Assembly: GCA_942493385.1 (NCBI GenBank)
Contig: OW818699.1
Span: forward strand, 2,356,001 to 2,420,000
From: UBA8389 sp942493385
GTDB lineage: Bacteria > Bacteroidota > Bacteroidia > Bacteroidales > UBA1402
DNA: 64,000 bases
Direction: 5' to 3'
This document shows, in pieces, positions 61,129 through 64,000 of this stretch. The number at the start of each line of letters is the position of its first letter. Positions within the stretch are counted from its first letter, which is position 1. Below the pieces are notes generated by a model that worked only from the letters and a program-made list of their open reading frames with translations, ran no database searches and had not been told where the DNA came from. A program made the position numbers and the translations under genes.

Positions 61129-62297
61129 TACAAAACAAAACAATTTTAGTGACCGGTGGTGCCGGGTTTATCGGATTCTGGCTAACAGAGCGTTTGTTGG
61201 CTGAGGGCTGGCAGGTGGTGGGGTTGGACAATATCAACGATTATTACGACGTTCGGCTCAAATATGCGAGGCTGGCTGAACTTGGTATTCTAAATGGAGC
61301 ATCGGGCATTGCTGTAAGTGCGATTAGCGAAACGAATGGTGCAATTAGCGAAACGAATGATGCGATTAGCGAAACGAACGGTGCAATTAGCGAAGCAAAT
61401 GTTGAGTTAGGCTGGAACAAGTTGGTTTCCAGTACCAAACATGCAGGTTATCGGTTTGTCCGGATGAAAATGGAGGACAGTGAAAGCCTCGCTGCCTTGT
61501 TCAACGAAATCGAGTTTGGAGTGGTTTGCAACCTTGGGGCACAGGCTGGCGTGCGTTATTCCATTGAGAATCCGATGGCGTATGTGAGCAGCAACATCGT
61601 TGCGTTCACCAATGTGCTGGAGCAAGCTAGGCTGCATGGAGTGGAGCATTTGGTTTATGCCAGTTCGAGCAGTGTGTATGGTTTGAACGGGCACATGCCG
61701 TTTTCCACGCACGAGTCTGTGAATCATCCGGTGTCGTTTTATGCGGCGACTAAAAAGAGCAACGAGCTGATGGCGCATGTATTCTCGAAACTGTATCAAT
61801 TGCCCACCACGGGCTTGAGGTTCTTTACGGTGTATGGGCCATGGGGCAGGCCGGATATGTCGCCGATGTTGTTTGCGGACGCCATTATGCATGGAAAAAC
61901 GCTGAAGGTTTTCAACAATGGGGACATGGGTAGGGATTTCACCTACGTGGGGGACATTATTGAAGGAGTGGTGCGGGTGATCAACCAGCCGGCAACTGCC
62001 AACGCGGAGTGGGATGCCAACACGCCGGATCCAGCGACATCGTCTGCACCGTACCGAATTTACAACATTGGCAGCTCGGCGCCCGTTCGACTGATGGATT
62101 ACATCGAAACATTGGAAGATGCACTCGGAAAGAAGGCCAACAAGGAGTTTTTGCCCATGCAACCGGGGGATGTATTGAATACGTTCTGCGATGTTTCCGA
62201 TTTGGAAAAGGAATTTGGTTATAAACCAGCGACATCACTCAAATCGGGTTTGACTGCTTTTGCTCAATGGTATAAGGATTGGGATGCCAAGTCGTAA
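61125..62297 (+). CDS. UDP-glucuronate 4-epimerase-like SDR with heptad insert
   Basis: A 390-residue extended SDR. It has GGAGFIGFWL near residue 11, YASSSSVYG near residue 180, the catalytic YAATKKSNEL (Tyr-x3-Lys) near residue 207, and FTVYGPWGRPDMSP near residue 238. These are features of UDP-glucuronate 4-epimerases. Between the first beta-strands an insert carries four copies of a seven-residue unit (AISETNG-type, about residues 66-93) that the family normally lacks. It would interconvert UDP-GlcA and UDP-GalA. The insert probably forms a surface loop. Confidence 0.85.
   Translation: MIQNKTILVTGGAGFIGFWLTERLLAEGWQVVGLDNINDYYDVRLKYARLAELGILNGASGIAVSAISETNGAISETNDAISETNGAISEANVELGWNKLVSSTKHAGYRFVRMKMEDSESLAALFNEIEFGVVCNLGAQAGVRYSIENPMAYVSSNIVAFTNVLEQARLHGVEHLVYASSSSVYGLNGHMPFSTHESVNHPVSFYAATKKSNELMAHVFSKLYQLPTTGLRFFTVYGPWGRPDMSPMLFADAIMHGKTLKVFNNGDMGRDFTYVGDIIEGVVRVINQPATANAEWDANTPDPATSSAPYRIYNIGSSAPVRLMDYIETLEDALGKKANKEFLPMQPGDVLNTFCDVSDLEKEFGYKPATSLKSGLTAFAQWYKDWDAKS
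61320..61403 (+). repeat. 21-bp in-frame repeat, four copies
   Basis: Four consecutive 21-bp units (61320-61340, 61341-61361, 61362-61382, 61383-61403) of the type GCGATTAGCGAAACGAATGG encode seven residues each. The first three differ by only two or three bases; the fourth has diverged more. Slipped-strand changes in copy number would keep the reading frame. Confidence 0.85.
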
Positions 62298-62318
62298 GTG
62301 ATTAATCTAGTTGATAAT

Positions 62319-62353
62319 AAAGGTTGTTCTAATTCAGAATGACCTTTTTTTTT
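62319..62353 (+). terminator. Rho-independent terminator after the epimerase gene
   Basis: AAAGGTTGTTCT and AGAATGACCTTT pair as a 12-bp stem (two G-U pairs in RNA) with an AATTC loop, followed by a run of T. It lies 21 bp after the stop codon at 62297 and probably ends the long plus-strand operon. Confidence 0.75.
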
Positions 62354-62397
62354 ACAAGTAAGTAGCATTAGATGAGTATTAACAAGGAACTTTTATA

Positions 62398-62405
62398 TAC
62401 ATTTG
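62398..62405 (+). promoter_or_regulatory. Possible -7 promoter box of the second PglF-like gene
   Basis: TACATTTG fits TAnnTTTG, 20 bp before the ATG at 62426 and after a terminator, so a new transcript may start here. No clear TTG box lies 19-21 bp upstream. Confidence 0.45.
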
Positions 62406-62425
62406 TATAATCGACACTACTTTGA

Positions 62426-64000
62426 ATGAATAAATTCCAGAATATTCTGAGGCGGTTTTTCACGAAACTCATGGGCATGTCTATGTTGAATCGTTGGATT
62501 GTCTATGCAGTTGATCTGGTTTTGTGTGCTTTAGCTTTTATTGGAGCGGTTTATATCCGTTCTAAGGTCGATTCGATACACAGCATTCCGGATGTTGCAT
62601 TCTGGTGTTTATTGTACATGGGAATCAATGCCATTTCCTTTTACCTTTTTAAATCGTACCACGGGCTCATACGCCACTCCAATTTACAGGAACTTTGGCG
62701 CGTATTTGCAGCACTGCTTTCCTCCAACATCGTTTTTCTGATCATCATGGTTGCTTCGGATGTGGATATTCCATATCGATTGTTTCTGGTGCAGAACCTG
62801 ATGATCTATACGTTGTCGCTAATGCTGAGCGTTCGGCTGGTCATCGTGTTCCTGTATTATTACACCATGAGCTATTCGGGGAAAAAAAGCAAGAACACAT
62901 TGGTTTATGGCATTGGCGGTCACAGCTTGTCTGTTGCGCAGTGGGTAAACCGTACGCCTAGAAACAACCATCTGGTGCAGGGTTTTCTGGTGAGAGAGGG
63001 GAAATCGCGTAGCATGAGAATACACGACCTTCCGGTGTACGATTTGGATAAGGACAACATCGATCTTTTCTTGCGTAAAAATCAGATCTTGACCATCTTA
63101 TTCCCTGATTATCAGACTGCACGTCAGGAGGAGACATTCATCTCTGCTTGTTTGGAAAGTGGGTTGGAAGTGATGGTCTCACCGCCTTTTGAAGGCGTGG
63201 ATAATCTCGGGCAAATGCGGTTCCAAATGAAACCGATCCAGTTTGAGGATTTGCTTGGCCGTGAAGAAATTCATATCGACTTGGACCGCATCGATGGGCA
63301 GGTCAACAATAAAGTGATTTTGATTACGGGTGCTGCTGGTTCCATCGGTAGCGAGCTGGTAAGGCAGTTGGCTGAATTCAGCCCCAAATCGTTGGTTTTA
63401 TTTGATTTGGCAGAAACCCCTTTGCACAATCTGCGGTTGGAGTTGGAGCTGAAATACCCTAACTTGGTTTTTCATTCGGTGATTGGTGATGTGCGGAGCG
63501 TTAATCGATTAGGCTATGTTTTTCGCAAATTTCATCCGCAAGTGATCTATCATGCGGCTGCATACAAGCATGTTCCGTTGATGGAGGAAAATCCTTGCGA
63601 GGCTATTCTGGTCAATGTGCTTGGAACAAAGAATTTGAGCAATTATGCAGCCCAATACGGTGTGGAACGCTTTGTGATGATTTCTACCGACAAGGCTGTG
63701 AATCCTACTAACGTGATGGGTGCTTCCAAACGAATGGCCGAAATCTATGTGCAAACGTTGGCCAAGGAATGTGCGCGTATGGGAAATCCGATTCAGTTTG
63801 TGACAACTCGCTTTGGCAATGTGCTGGGTTCTAATGGTTCCGTGATTCCGCATTTCAAAACGCAGATTGAACGAGGGGGGCCGGTGACGGTGACGCATCC
63901 GGACATTATCCGTTACTTCATGACCATTCCTGAGGCATGCCGACTGGTACTGGAAGCGGCTTCGTTCGGCAAGTCGGGTGAAATTTACGTTTTCGATATG
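62426..64000 (+). CDS. PglF/WbpM-type UDP-GlcNAc 4,6-dehydratase, partial
   Basis: The frame is open for 525 codons from ATG 62426 to the window edge and ends in the region equal to IYVFDM of the first copy, so about 110 residues are missing. N-terminal membrane segments, ITGAAGSIGSELV near residue 299 and TNVMGASKRMAEIYVQ near residue 430 match the paralogue at 56897, including Met in place of the catalytic Tyr. The two proteins are collinear but well diverged in the membrane part. This copy has its own likely promoter and follows a terminator. Confidence 0.88.
   Translation, partial: MNKFQNILRRFFTKLMGMSMLNRWIVYAVDLVLCALAFIGAVYIRSKVDSIHSIPDVAFWCLLYMGINAISFYLFKSYHGLIRHSNLQELWRVFAALLSSNIVFLIIMVASDVDIPYRLFLVQNLMIYTLSLMLSVRLVIVFLYYYTMSYSGKKSKNTLVYGIGGHSLSVAQWVNRTPRNNHLVQGFLVREGKSRSMRIHDLPVYDLDKDNIDLFLRKNQILTILFPDYQTARQEETFISACLESGLEVMVSPPFEGVDNLGQMRFQMKPIQFEDLLGREEIHIDLDRIDGQVNNKVILITGAAGSIGSELVRQLAEFSPKSLVLFDLAETPLHNLRLELELKYPNLVFHSVIGDVRSVNRLGYVFRKFHPQVIYHAAAYKHVPLMEENPCEAILVNVLGTKNLSNYAAQYGVERFVMISTDKAVNPTNVMGASKRMAEIYVQTLAKECARMGNPIQFVTTRFGNVLGSNGSVIPHFKTQIERGGPVTVTHPDIIRYFMTIPEACRLVLEAASFGKSGEIYVFDM

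Noticed and set aside
61320..61403. CRISPR array from regularly repeated 21-bp units
   Set aside because: The units are contiguous without spacers, and they are in frame within a gene.
61407..62162. Minus-strand open frame of 251 codons opposite the uronate-epimerase-like gene
   Set aside because: Arg/His/Gln-rich shadow without motifs; plus strand is a clear SDR.

Overview
The window looks like a chromosomal segment of a Bacteroidota bacterium, most probably of the order Bacteroidales. Three things point there: gene families typical of that phylum (Wzi-type outer-membrane proteins, SLBB export proteins, FkbH proteins, DUF234/DUF4143 ATPases), several -7 boxes fitting the phylum's TAnnTTTG form, and very few Shine-Dalgarno sequences. 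The genus cannot be named from the sequence. Almost all genes are on the plus strand, tightly packed with 1-14 bp overlaps. Nearly all belong to surface polysaccharide (capsule / O-antigen / exopolysaccharide) biosynthesis, so this is one very large locus built from several modules.

Layout. 0.3-13.3 kb is an AT-rich block: a Wzy-like polymerase, an IS5/IS1182-type insertion with a prematurely stopped transposase, a membrane-protein remnant, three glycosyltransferases, an acetyltransferase, an amidotransferase/HisH/HisF-like set (acetamidino-sugar formation), and an MDR-Gfo/Idh fusion with a cytoplasmic heparinase II/III-like protein. 13.4-23.6 kb, with clearly higher G content, holds a WbpV-like epimerase, Wzi, a small lipoprotein, a WecA-like initiating transferase, a second polymerase-like protein, a flippase and a GT2. 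Two AAA ATPases with unusual promoter repeats sit among them. 23.7-36.8 kb carries an aldolase / PLP decarboxylase / PglC-type transferase / class IV aminotransferase group, then Wza-like and Wzz-like export proteins, a second flippase, GT61, a third polymerase-like protein and a GT4.

36.8-47.9 kb is the most distinctive part. Two FdtA-type ketoisomerases and an FdtB-type aminotransferase bracket a small acyl-assembly line: malonyltransferase, ACP, two reductase + ketosynthase III pairs, a MaoC-SDR fusion, an FkbH protein, a second ACP and a metallo-hydrolase. The inferred product is a 3-amino-3,6-dideoxyhexose N-acylated with a short hydroxylated chain made on site. 47.9-58.8 kb contains a secreted deacetylase-like protein, a GT4, PglD/PglC/PglE-like proteins, a kelch lipoprotein, a second Wzi, a WbpV paralogue lacking its catalytic Tyr, and a PglF/WbpM-like dehydratase. 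58.8-62.3 kb looks like a uronic-acid activation set (galacturonokinase-like kinase, nucleotidyltransferase, UDP-glucuronate epimerase-like protein). A second PglF/WbpM-like gene runs off the right edge.

The presence of three polymerase-like proteins, two flippases, three initiating transferases, two Wzi proteins and two WbpV/WbpM sets suggests at least two, perhaps three, polysaccharides are encoded, or that the locus grew by accretion. No rRNA, tRNA or CRISPR array was seen. All functional assignments come from reading motifs; no database search was run.
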